From: Haematococcus lacustris
Taxonomy: Eukaryota > Chlorophyta > Chlorophyceae > Chlamydomonadales > Haematococcaceae
Assembly (NCBI GenBank): GCA_030144725.1
Contig: JASKMD010000005.1
Coordinates: 2,535,476-2,599,475 of the forward strand
DNA length: 64,000 nucleotides
Reading direction: 5' to 3'
Positions 20,968 to 31,900 of the stretch are shown here, in pieces. The translations under genes were made by a program, and so were the position numbers. Numbering within the stretch: position 1 is the stretch's first letter; every line of letters begins with the position of its first letter. The notes under the pieces were generated by a model. That model searched no databases. It was not told where the DNA came from and saw only the letters and a program-made list of their open reading frames with translations.

Positions 20968-21937
20968 CAGTGATGGGTAATACGTGTATCGATACAGAAA
21001 ATACAAGAAGATACACGAAAAAGCGTGTTATTTTTGTATCGATACAATACAGCGATACAGAGGCTACATGTCACGCGGGAAAGGAGCAGCTAGGAGCAGC
21101 GCAGCAGGTCCCGCAGCCTGTCCTTGATGTCTGGGCAGGACGGCGACGGCGGAAAGTCAGGGCCTCCCAACTCTGATGTTCTTGCATGTAAAACCGGCAC
21201 ATGCGACCGAGTGCTCCGGCATGGCTTTAGCGCGGACTCTAGTTATGGCAGCACCCAGCAGCTGCTGCGAAGGCACCCACGCAACTTGCCGGCCGGCACT
21301 TGTATTTTTTAAGACGAGACGTGTATTTTTGTATCATACAAAAAGTACGTAGTGGCGTTTTCACGCGTTTAAAAACGTTAGCAGCCCTATCTTTAAAACG
21401 TTTAGTACGCGGCCCCTCCGCTATTAACAGCCACAAACCAAACTTGTGGTTGTTAATAGGGGAGGGGATTTGTTTGTGGCTGTTAGTAGCGTAAACAGGG
21501 CAACCACCGTCGCGATCACAGTCTTCGTCATCGAAGTCAGATGCAGGCGAGATATGCTCGGACATCGAACAAAGACAGAAGGGAATAGATGCGCGGCGGT
21601 CAGCATCACACATGTCACACCAGATGTGAGAGACAGAGCCAGCGCGGCTCCGCCGCGCTGGCTAGAGCTTGAACGCTTTGAAAACGCCACTACACTAGAT
21701 AGCGACAAAACCGCTGCGTGCTAAAGGTTTAAACACGCTCGGCCTCGCACCGGCGCTAAACAGCTCTCGACCTCAGCCAGCGGCCGCGTCGCTACGCTCC
21801 GCGGCCGCTGGCTTCGGTCTCGAGCTGTTTAGCGCCGGTGCTCGGCCTCGCGTGTTTAAACCCTTTAGCACTGGCGGTTTTGTCGTTATCTACTACGTAT
21901 CGGTATCGATACACGTATCTTGTATTACCCATCACTG
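20968..21937. mobile_element. Non-autonomous hAT-like DNA transposon, 970 bp
   Basis: The left end CAGTGATGGGTAATAC and right end GTATTACCCATCACTG are perfect 16-bp terminal inverted repeats. Both flanks carry the 8-bp duplication TATTTAGA (20960-20967 and 21938-21945), and the uninterrupted site is visible in the sister repeat at about 18170. An 8-bp duplication with a CAGTG start is typical of hAT elements. No transposase is recognisable inside. The element contains several strong hairpins: 21412-21490, 21638-21664 and a long one at 21700-21895. Confidence 0.92.
21700..21895. repeat. Long hairpin inside the hAT-like element
   Basis: The sequence from GATAGCGACAAAACCGC through GGTTTAAACACGC, GGCGCTAAACAGCTC and CAGCGGCCGC is mirrored by its reverse complement ending in GCGGTTTTGTCGTTATC. 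The arms are about 95 bases with small mismatches around a short CGTCGCTACG loop. Such a structure could produce small RNAs if transcribed (inference). Confidence 0.88.
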
Positions 21938-22075
21938 TATTTAGATGTGTACTGGGTGAATGAGTGTCGGTGGTGCGCCGCAAGGTCGACAGCAGATGCA
22001 ATGACATGGCTACTTAGACTGGACTGGACTGGAGTCACAGCTCTCGATACATTACAGCCGGATACCATGAGCTCA

Positions 22076-22483
22076 AACACATGTCAGGTACTCTAGGGTT
22101 TTCCACCTTAACTTCGCCATCTTCCCACTACTCTGCTACACGCTACATACGCTGCCTTGGTCCTGCCAGCACCCTCCAGAGCCGCTCAGCGCGAGCAGGC
22201 AGCGTATCAGTTGTTGAGGTGCAGGAGATGCACGCCAAATGCACAAATCCAGACCACAGAACAATTATTCGCACGCCTAAACACATCCCCTGCCAGAATA
22301 TTAAACCGCAAATACTCTCCCTCCCACACCCACTGCAACTCGTCCTCGCCAGGCACCCTTGACATCTACCAAGCCACCCCGGAGACAACTTCCCCTCTAA
22401 CAGCTCCCGGCCTTCCCCTGGTCCTCTCCCTGTTCTCCTATTCACCACATGTACTGCCACGGCCCCGCCCGAGGCAGGCCAGA
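22076..22483. other. Intergenic spacer, 3' side of the RING gene
   Basis: This spacer separates the repeat and transposon cluster from the gene island. I see no gene or repeat in it. Part may be the 3' UTR of the minus-strand RING gene. Confidence 0.4.
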
Positions 22484-25400
22484 TCACAGCACTGCGGGCA
22501 CTGGCACAGCAGCAGGGTCAGTAGGGGAGGCACCACCCAGCCGCCCTCCCGTCACCCCAGAGGCGTGACCAGCTTCTGGCCCCGCCCCGCCCCAGCTACT
22601 GTTTCTTCGGATGCCTGGTGTCCCCCAACTGCCTAATGACAGCACCTGGCTTGGGGTGGAGGGGCCAAGGGAGGAGCTGGGGTGGGGGGGCTCTGGGGCG
22701 ACACGGCTGCTGCTCTGGCTGCCCCGGGGGAGGGACCGGGCAGAAGGCACACGCTGGGCTGAGCCACGGCTGGGGGAGGTGCTGGGGGAGGGCAAGGTGG
22801 AGGCGATCTGCACCCCCATCCGCTGCCTCCCCTCCCCCAGGGGGTGGGATGGGGCAGGGGCAGAAGGGCGGACAGGGGCGGGGGGGCCACCAAGCCAGGC
22901 ACGGAGCCTAGCCATTGGCACGGGGGGAGTGCTGGCAACGTGATCCGCAGGCAGGGGCATAGGTCCCGAGGCTGGCAAAGCAGGGGGGGCAGGGGGTGGG
23001 GGGGGTGGCGTGGGTGTTGGCTGAGGGGGTGGGGTCCGGGCTGCAGCCCGGGAGCGGATGGGCAGGGGGGAGTGGAAGGGGTCGCCCACGTCCTGGTAGG
23101 TGCCCCAGGCGCTGGCCCCTATCCCTGTAGGGCCCCCTTCACTGGTGGTTGAGGCGGTTACACTACCAGGGGGAGGGGTCTGTGCTTGCAGCACCAGGGC
23201 TTGCTGCTGAGCAGGTGACAGCTGGTTGAACCTGGACAGGGCGGAGGTGGCGGCAGCAGCAGGGTCTGAGTCAGGGGAAGCGGCTGCCGCCCCCTCCCCT
23301 GCTGGCCCTCTGCTGCCTGCTCCAGGGCTTTGGGCCTCCAGGTCAAGGGAGGCAGTTGCCCGGGCAGGGTTGGGCCCGACAGTGGCTGCACCGGCTGCTG
23401 CAGAGTCCTGCCCAGTGGTTGGTGGGAGGTGGGGGGAGTGTGAGTGTGAGGGGGTCATACCCAGCAGGCGGGTCAGGCGCAGGGTGATGCGTTGGCTGTA
23501 GGATGGGGGGGAGGAGGGGGAGGAGGTGGAGGGAGGGGGGGGGGGCGGAGCGTGAGGGGGCCACCATGACCCTGCCGCCTAGGCCTGTCTCGTCAGGCAC
23601 ATAGATCACGGTGAGCTGCTGGCTCTCAATGGCAGCAGCGGCGGCATTGGCAGCGGCGTCTTGGGCGTCCAGCACTGACTGCAGGCAGGGGGGCAGGGGT
23701 GGGGGGTAAGGAGGGCAGGGGGGGAGACAGGAGAGGAGCAGGGAGAGGGGAAGGGGGCAGGGCATGGCCAGGGGCAAGGGCAGGGTTGGGCAGGGCGCAA
23801 GAGCAGGGCAGGGCAGGGCAGGGCAGGGCAGGGCAGGGCAGGGCAGGGCAGGGGAAGCAGCAGGTTGCGCCCCACTTTATAACATGCATCTTGCCCTGCC
23901 CTTCACTCGTCACCTTGACCAGGCCTCCCCTCCCTTCCACCTCCTTTCCCTGTGCCCTGCCTACTGCCCCTAACCCCCTCCTTTCCCTGACCCCTGCTCC
24001 CCAAAGCCCCCCTCCCCCTTCCCCTTGGCCCTGCTGCTCCCCCCTCACCTGGGGCACCAGCACTTCACGGCACACCGGGCAGGTCTGGTGCTGTGACATC
24101 CAGTTGTCAATGCAGGGCATGTGGAACTCGTGGCTGCAGGGCAGCTTGCGCATGGCGTCCCCCGCCTCGTACTCACACAGGCAGACCGGGCAGCTGGGGG
24201 CATCCTCACCCACCCCACCCCCTGCCAGCCTGGTCCCCGGCCCCACCCCGCTGTTGGCCCCCTCCCCCTGGCCCCCCTCCCGAGCCATCGCCGACTGGTG
24301 AGCGGCTACAGCGGCCGCCCGGGCAGCGGCAGCAGCAGCGTCCAGATCGCTAGGCCGGGGTTTGCCCACCAGCTGGCTGGGCTCCCTGCTGCTGCCGCCC
24401 CCCTCCCCGCCCTGCCACACCTCAGCTGAGGCCCTTGGCGTTCCTGCAGCCCTGGCTGCGTCAGTGGGGGAGGTTGGGGCTGTGGCTGTTGCCCCAGGGC
24501 CTGTCCCTGATGTGCGGGGAGGAGGAGCAGCAGTGGCGGCTGCAGCGGCAGCAGCTGCAGCCATGGCGGCGGTGGCGGCGGTGGTGGCTGCAGCAGCAGC
24601 AGCGGCCTGGAGGGCCAGGCGGTCTGACTGAGAGCGGGGCAGGCGGGTGGGCCCCCCACCCTCCACTGCACCTGCTGGTGCACCGTCTGCTGCTGTTGAC
24701 CCAGTGGGGGGGAGGGAGGAAGGGGGGAAGGTGGCGGCAGTGGGGCTGGGGGTGTCAGGGGGGGTGTACTTGTAGGTGGGGAAGGTGGCCACCACTGAGG
24801 CGGGCACCCCTGTGGAGCGGGGCATGATCTGCAGCAGCAGGGGGGAGAGCGATGGCAGTCAGCAGAGCAGGCGGCAGAGAAGACGTCAGAGGCACCCCAG
24901 GTAGGCAGCAGCAGCGCAGGCAGGGCACAGCAGGCAGTGCCCTGTGGGCGCTGCAACGGCTGTGCAGGGGGAAGGGGGCAGCAAGTCAGGGCAGTCTGAC
25001 ACCCTCAGGCTGGGGTCAAGGCACGCGCAGGACAGCATCCACACCCTCAGCAGCCAGTGGATGGGGTCGCCTCAGTCAACCCGGCTGAAGATCCTGAAGC
25101 TCAAGGTGTGGAGGGGGTGGAGGAGGAGGGTGTGTGCCGAGGCAGGCGCTGTAACGGGTGCTGGCTGGTGGGTCGAGCTCACTGCAGGCCAGGCCGTATC
25201 GGCTGGCGGGCTCACTGCAGACTGAGCTGGGGGAGGCAGGAAGGTGGCTGGAAGGTGACCAGAAGGTGGCTGGAAGGTGGCAAACTATGGTGACTGATCT
25301 GGTGGCCCCCTACCCCCCCTGCCCACCTCCCCCACCAGCACAGCCATGCTGCCTGCCTGCAGCCCTCTGCCACAGCCCCGCCCCACCCCTCCCACCCCTC

Positions 25401-25520
25401 CTGCTGACCAACTATGCACTGCCTACAGCAGCGGGAGCCAGGCCTTACCTGCAGCAGCCGCCGGCCATCCACCGTGACGAGCTCGGTGCCACCACCATTA
25501 GCTGCCACCCATGAGGCCAT
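22484..25520 (-). CDS. RING-H2 finger protein, probable E3 ubiquitin ligase (multi-exon)
   Basis: The model starts at an ATG at 25518-25520 and encodes MASWVAANGGGTELVTVDGR in exon 25449-25520 (donor GTAAGG). It joins in phase to exon 24049-24828, which starts IMPRSTGVPASVVATFPTYK. That exon has a long Ala/Pro/Thr-rich low-complexity linker and then the RING-H2 finger near its end. The finger includes CPVCLCEYEAGD, CSHEFHMPCIDNW and CPVCREVLVPQ. Another exon begins at 23678 with SVLDAQDAAANAAAAAIESQ and TVIYVPDETGLGGRVM. A Pro/Ser-rich C-terminal region occupies about 22484-23495, but I could not make the last junction agree in phase, so that end is uncertain. RING-H2 proteins recruit E2 enzymes and ubiquitinate substrates; the target here is unknown. 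The ring ligands are all present. Confidence 0.75.
23805..23856. repeat. GGGCA pentanucleotide repeat
   Basis: About ten copies of AGGGC in tandem, inside an intron of the RING gene. A shorter run of the same motif recurs at 29340-29385 in the neighbouring gene. Confidence 0.9.
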
Positions 25521-25941
25521 GCCCCTTGACCTGTGAGGATGGAAGTGGGTGTGGGGTGTGTGTGTGGGGGGGGGGGAGGGGCAGCTGACTACCATAACCC
25601 AGGACATGCCAAGTCAGGAGAAGAGCCAGGGTCAAGGCCTCAGGGTAGGGGTACGGCAGGTATGGTCAGGGTGGGGAGGGTGAGGGCCAAGGTGAGGGTG
25701 AGGGGGGGGAGGGTGGGCCATCCAGCCATCATAGCAGCAAGCCAGTGTAGGCCAGCGTGTGAGAGCTGATGAGAGTGATACCCCATGAGTAGTTCATAAT
25801 AGAAATAACTACAACAATAAAAATGACAATTGATAATGACAATATTTAATATGACAATAACAACAAGAACAACAACAATGATAATAATAACTCATACCCC
25901 TAGAGGTGCAGGCACCAGGCGTTCATGGCTGCGTCCACACA
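25521..25941. promoter_or_regulatory. Spacer between the RING gene start and the EGF-module gene end
   Basis: This 420-base spacer must hold the promoter of the RING gene and the 3' end of the upstream minus-strand gene. It includes an AT-rich island of AACAACAAT and AATAATAA words at 25795-25895, unusual for this GC-rich neighbourhood. No specific promoter motif can be named. Confidence 0.4.
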
Positions 25942-28900
25942 TTAGGGCCAGGCACCCTTGCCCGCACTGAACACCATGGACAGCCAGCATGGCAATGACA
26001 GCTTACACGGAGCACTAGCAAGACCGCTGAACAGGAACAGCCGCTGCACAGCCTCCCTGCAGAGCCTGTACCCCCCCGACCTGTGGCCTGCATTCCTGCA
26101 CAGCCTGTATTCCCCCGGCATCATGGCCCTCAGCCCCTGGCTGCTGCCCCTGCACCCAGACTGCTGGACCACTGACCTGCGTGCCAGCAGGTAGCGCTTG
26201 CAGAGGGTGAGGGCCAGGCACAGCACCACTGCTGACGTGATGCCCAGCACCACACTCATGTCTGCAGGAGCAGGGGGGGCATGGCTTCTGGGGCAAGGGG
26301 GGCAGGGCCTCAATGTAGGGGGTGTCAGTGGCAGCAGAGCAGCCAAGCAATCGCCCCCCCTTCCCCTCCCCGCCCTTTCCATATCTCCACCCTTGACCCA
26401 GATCAGCCCCCCCCCTGCCGTGGTGTGTTGCTGGCCCTCCTCTCTAACCCTGACGCTCACAGGGGTGCAGCCAGACGGTGCTGGTGCCGGGCACTGCCAG
26501 GTCCAGCTGGTAGGTGTAGAAGGAGCTGCGCAGGTAGTCGCTGTTGTACAGCCCCAGCACCAGCACGCTGCCCTTGGTCAGCTCAGTGCCGGAGATCTGC
26601 AGCGCGCCAGGCGCAAGGAGGGGGCAGGTGGGTGCAGCCAGGGGCCAGGGCTATGCAGGCCAGGTGGAGGGGGAGGGCGGGGGGGAGGGGGAGGTCCAGG
26701 TGGAGGGGGCAGGGCGGTTCAGGTGGGGTTGAGGCTGTGTGGGCCAAGGGTAAGAGGGGGGGCCCATAGGCGGGACTACGCCAGTGGAGTGGGAGGGTGG
26801 AGGAGGCAATTGAAGTGTGAGGTGTGCACAGCACAGGGTGGCGAGTCTAGGGTGCAGTGTGAGCAGGTGTGAGAGCTGGAAGGTGGGAGGTGGAGGTAGA
26901 GGGTGGACGTAAGGTGTGGTGGGGTAAGGTGTGCACAAGGGGGCAACCTGGATGGTGGAGGGTGGGCATAGGAGGTGGATGTTGAAAGGGTACAGGACGG
27001 GGAGAGGCAGGAGGGGCAGGCCCAGACAGGCAAGGTCCAAGGACATCATTGGCAGCATGACAAAGGTTGCACTAGTGCCAGGGCTAGTGCTGGGGATGAC
27101 GTGGCAGGGCTAGTGCTGACCTGGATTTGATTGGTTGTGGAGCGCAGCACAAAGGTGGTGTAGAACAGCTGCCAGCCGCGTCTGAAGGGGTTGGGGCTGC
27201 TGTAGTCTGCCTGGCGGGGGTACTGGTTCTGCACAGCCAGGCCAGGGGTCAGCAAGCACGCCGGGGGTCACGAGGCAGTCCCGGGGTGAGGAGGCAGGCC
27301 AGGATTAAGCAGGTAGGGTCAGGGGGTCAGGAGGCAGCCGGGGGGTCAGGAGGCAGGCCAGGGTTCACAAGGGGTACCCCATTCCTCGTGTTCTCTTGTT
27401 TCTTCACGAAAAACATCGCATCCCGACATCTGGAATCACCCACCCCCCAATCACCACCTGTGCCACCCTGCTTGCATCTGCATCATGCCGTGCTGCCCTG
27501 CCCTGCCCCCTGCGCCAGCCCAGGCTGCCCTGTCGCACCTCGTCCAATGTCATGAAGGCGTTGACCAGGGACAGGGGCCCTGCTCCCCCACCATCTTGAA
27601 CCTGCCAGCCCACTGTCAAGCTGTCCATGCTGCAGCCAAGGGGGGTGGGGAGGGGTGGGGTGGGGTGGGGTGGAATGGGGTGGGGTGGGGTGGAGAATGA
27701 GGGGTGAAGTCATGTCAGGCTGTGTGTCAGGTTGTAGCCTCCCCCCTCCCTACACTACACCCAGCCCTCCCTGACCCTTCCTTCACCCCTCATCCTCTTC
27801 CCCCCCTTCCTCCCTCCCTCCCTTGCCCCCTCCCTCCCTCCCTTGCCCTCTACCTCCCTTGCCCCCTCCCCCTCACACCCCCCTCCCCCTCACACCCCCC
27901 TCCCCCTCACACCCTCCATCCCCTCACTTGTAGCTGAAGAGGCGCGCATCCAGCTGCAGCACATAGTACATCCACTGGCCTGCCGGCAGCATGCTGTTGA
28001 ACTGCTGCTGGCTGCTGGGCACGATCACTGGCTGCAGCTGGCCCTCACAGGTCAGGCCGCCGTAGGCTGCACAAGGGGGAGGTGGCAAGGGAGGGGAGGA
28101 GGAAGCAGGCCTGTGAAGAGGTGGTAGGTGGCTCAATAGGTAAGGAGCAAACAGCTGTCACAAGCGCAGTGGAAAGCAGATGAGCAGGGGGCAAGGTGTA
28201 GGTGCAGCTCACGGGGACCCCCAGGTGCCACCCTGACCATACTCACCAGAGGGGGAGGCAGGCAGGCACAGTACGGGGCAGTCCTGCCCCTGGCCTGATT
28301 ACAGAGTGTGCCTAACAGGCCAATGGGGGGTGAGGTCAGAGCAGTGTGTGTATAGTGAGCAGTGTGTGTGTGTGTGTGTGTGTAGGAGGTGAGGTCAGAG
28401 CAATGTGTGTCAGAGCAGTGTGTATCACAGCAGTGTGTGGGGGGTGAGGTCAGAGCAGGGAGGGGGGGGCGCTGGGTGCACTCACGCGGGGCGCACTTGC
28501 AGATGAAGCTCTGGGAGGCGTCCTGAGGCACGGGGGAGGAGGCGGCGCTGTAGGAGGCCGTGGGCTGCAGTCTGGGGTCCACGCAGGTGCCGCGCCCATT
28601 GCAGGCCTGGAAGCAACGCGTGCCATGCGTGTCATGGTATGGGTGGGATGGGGTGCAGCGCGAATGGGGTGGCGGGAGGGGTGCGGGGGTAGGGTGGCAG
28701 GGGTCTAAGACGCTTCTGAGACTAGGGGACCTACTAGGGTCAGGGGGAGCTGAGTCCTGAGGGGCCAGGGGTGTGGGGGGGAGGGTCTGCCAGGGGACAG
28801 GGCCCGGGTGGAGGCTGCAGGGTGGGAGGCACTGCCGGGTGATGGGTGCGTCACCCTGCCCTGCTCAGGCACAACCACCTGCTGCATGTGTTCCCATGTG

Positions 28901-31900
28901 CCCTGCTCCCCTGCCCACCACCCTGCCCTCCTCGTCCTGCCCATGCCTGCCCACCCAGCCAGGCAAGTGATGGGTCCTGGGATAGCTGGGGTGCGGTTCA
29001 AGGGTCCTGGGATTAAGATGTGTTCACCAGCATTGCATCCCTGTGCCCTGCTCCCCACCCCCCAATCCCTCCTAAGCCTGCCCTTCTGGACCTGCCCTGC
29101 CTTGCCCACCCCCCTGCCCTGCCCTCCACCCTGCCCTGTCGGGCCTGCTCCTGCCTGCCCTCCCAGCTGGGCGCCCACCGCTGGGCAGAAGAAGGGCTGT
29201 GAGGGGGTGCCCCACTGCACTTTCAGGCTCAGGGTAGCGTTGCGGCGTTCGAAGCGTGCGTCATTGTTCAGTACGCCAATGTAGAAGGAGTAGCCAGTAG
29301 TGGTGAAGTCACGGCGGAAGATGTAATGGTAGGCCTGAGGCAGGGCAGGGCAGGGCGGGGCAGGGCAGGGCAAAAGCGGGGCAGGGCAAGTTCATAGCAG
29401 CATCTCATGCACTTGCCTTGGCCTTGCCTCGCCTGGTGGCAGCCATACAGCTTGCAGACTTGTCGCTATGGTCCACACCACCACCTTGGCTGCACTGCTG
29501 CCCTACTAGGTGTGGCCGAACTTCACCCCCAAGCAGCCCCACACCAGCGGCACCATCTTCACCCCCCCCCCCCCCCTTGAACAGGAAACCCCACAACACC
29601 TTGGCTGCACTGCTGCCCTACAAGGGCACCATAACAATAAGGGGAGTTGCCACAAGCACTGCAGCCGTCGCAGCAGCTGAGAACAAATAAGTGGAACTTG
29701 AAATGAGGGGCAGGGGTGGGGGGTATGGCGGCATGGCATCAGGACAGTGCCCCAGCCCCCTTGGGTGCCTGGCTGCTGACCTGCTGCAGGTAGTAGGACT
29801 TGAGGTCGGCTCGGCTCACTACATCTGCAAAGCTGCACACCAGGGCAAGGCGGCGGACAGGATGTGTGGCAGGCAGAGGGTGATGCGATGCCGGGCCGCC
29901 AGGGGCGGCAGCCAGCAGGCAGGGGAGGGGAGGGGCCCATGACATTCGATGAGAGCCCACAATAGAGTTGGGCAGGAAGTCAATAGTATGACAGCATTGT
30001 ATAGAATGGGCCTAGGGGTGGCAGGTCAGACAGGGGGGCGGCTGGTGCCCCTGAGCCAGCCTCACAAGGGCACGTTGGCGTCCGCGGTGTTGTTGGGTTT
30101 GAGCAGCAGCAGAGGGTCGCCACCGCCCTGGGCAGCGTTGCGGGACAGCTCCACCAGCAGGGTCTGGGACGTCATGATGCCCGGGGGGAGAGGGGGCACC
30201 TGCACCCAGGCACATGGCAAAGCTCAGGGACACCATGCGTGGGCTGTGACTGGGATGGGCTGAGCTGGGCCTGGTCTGGGCTGTGGAGGATAGGAATGGT
30301 GAAGACTGGTGCCTTTGCACACTCGCATGCTCACAACCCTCCCATCTCCTAACCCTCCCACCCTCACATCTCCTTTCCCTTCCACTGCCTTTCCCTGTCA
30401 CTGCCCTTCCCTTCCACTGCCTTTCACTGCACCTACCCAGCCAACCGCCCTGCCTGCCTGCCCACCTACTGTACAGCTGGCCCTGGCCCTACCGTGATGA
30501 TGAAGTAGGCCCAGGCAGCAGGGAGCATCTGGTCCAGGGGATACCTCTCCCCATTCTTCATGGGCACCACAGGCACGTCACAGCCGTAGTTGCCATATCG
30601 CTCTGCACACCGGCACACCTGGCTGGTTGGATCCTGGGGGTCAGCCTGCAGCCAGTAGGCAGGGGGAGGGGGGGTGGGGTGTGCCGAACTGTGGGCAGAG
30701 GTGGCTGGTGGGTTTGATGGCTTTGATTGGGCTATGATGGGCTTCTCATTGGGGCTTGATTTGGGCTCTAATCGTGGTTTTAATTGGGCGCTAAATGGGG
30801 CTGTGGTTAGAGCTTTGATTGGGCTTCAGTTGGTGAAATGGATGAGGACTAGCAGGGGTCTGATAGGGAGAGGACATCAGGGCAGGAGCTGAGCTGTGGT
30901 GCCACTGCCTGCTGCACTGCACTGTTGCCAGCTGCTGGCCGGACCTGGATGCAGGTGCCGGTGTTGGTGGCTGTGCTGTTGTTGCAGGGTCCATTGGCAG
31001 GGTTGGGCCGGGGGCAGGGGATGGCGCTAGCTGGCACGCAGGTGGCGCGGATGCGATACCCCCCATATGTAGTGGGGGTGCCGTTGCCATAGCGGGCAAG
31101 GTTGGCTACGGTGACCCACCTGGGCAATACAACACGGTGTGTACTGCTTCAGTGTAAGGACATGAGTGAGAGAGGGGACAGTGTGACGCAATGAGGGGCC
31201 ACCGCAGATGTTGTGGCAGGGCTGAGAATGGACAGGCAGCGCACGAATGGTGCAGTCAAGTTATGCAAGCTGGGGCAAACTGGGGAGACGCAGGAGAAAG
31301 CTGCACGCAGAACGCTGACATGGACAAAAATTGACATGGACAAGACGCATGCATGGGGAGGAGGTAAGGTCAAGTCAGGCCCTGCCTCCCTGCTCTGATC
31401 CACAAGCTGCTGATCAGTAATTGTATGGTGTAGTAGGGTGGTGAGGTGGTGAGCTCAGGGTCCCATACTCTCCCACCGCCATGTCAAACCAGAACCAGAC
31501 GTGTATGCCCCATCACTGGCCTGCCCCCGGTGAGACTCAGCCATGCAGGGAATGTGGCCCTGACCCTGACCCCCGGCTCTAATCCCTGGCCCACACCCCT
31601 GGGAAGTGCAGCTCCTGCACCGGCCAACAAGCTTAGCCCCTGCACCTGACCCTGGCCCTGGGCAACAAGCTCCGCCCCTGTTCTAGTGCCCGGTGACCCT
31701 GTGCAGCTACACCTTACCACACAGGGTAGGTGCCATCTGGGTTGGGTGCGGTGATGTTTGGGATTAGCAGGCGGTGGTGAGGGCGCTGGTACTTGTCAGC
31801 CATGGCGTCCATGAACGTGCCTGTGTTGCCTGCAGCGCAGCCCAAGGCAGGCAGGGCCAGCTGAAGGCAGTGCATCCATCAGTGAGCGGGAAACAGACCG

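Larger units (their letters stand above)
20770..22075 (+). repeat. Dispersed repeat, second copy, split by a hAT-like element
   Basis: Positions 20770-20967 and 21938-22075 together correspond to 17990-18310. The break coincides with the 8-bp target duplication TATTTAGA of the element at 20968-21937. Confidence 0.85.
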
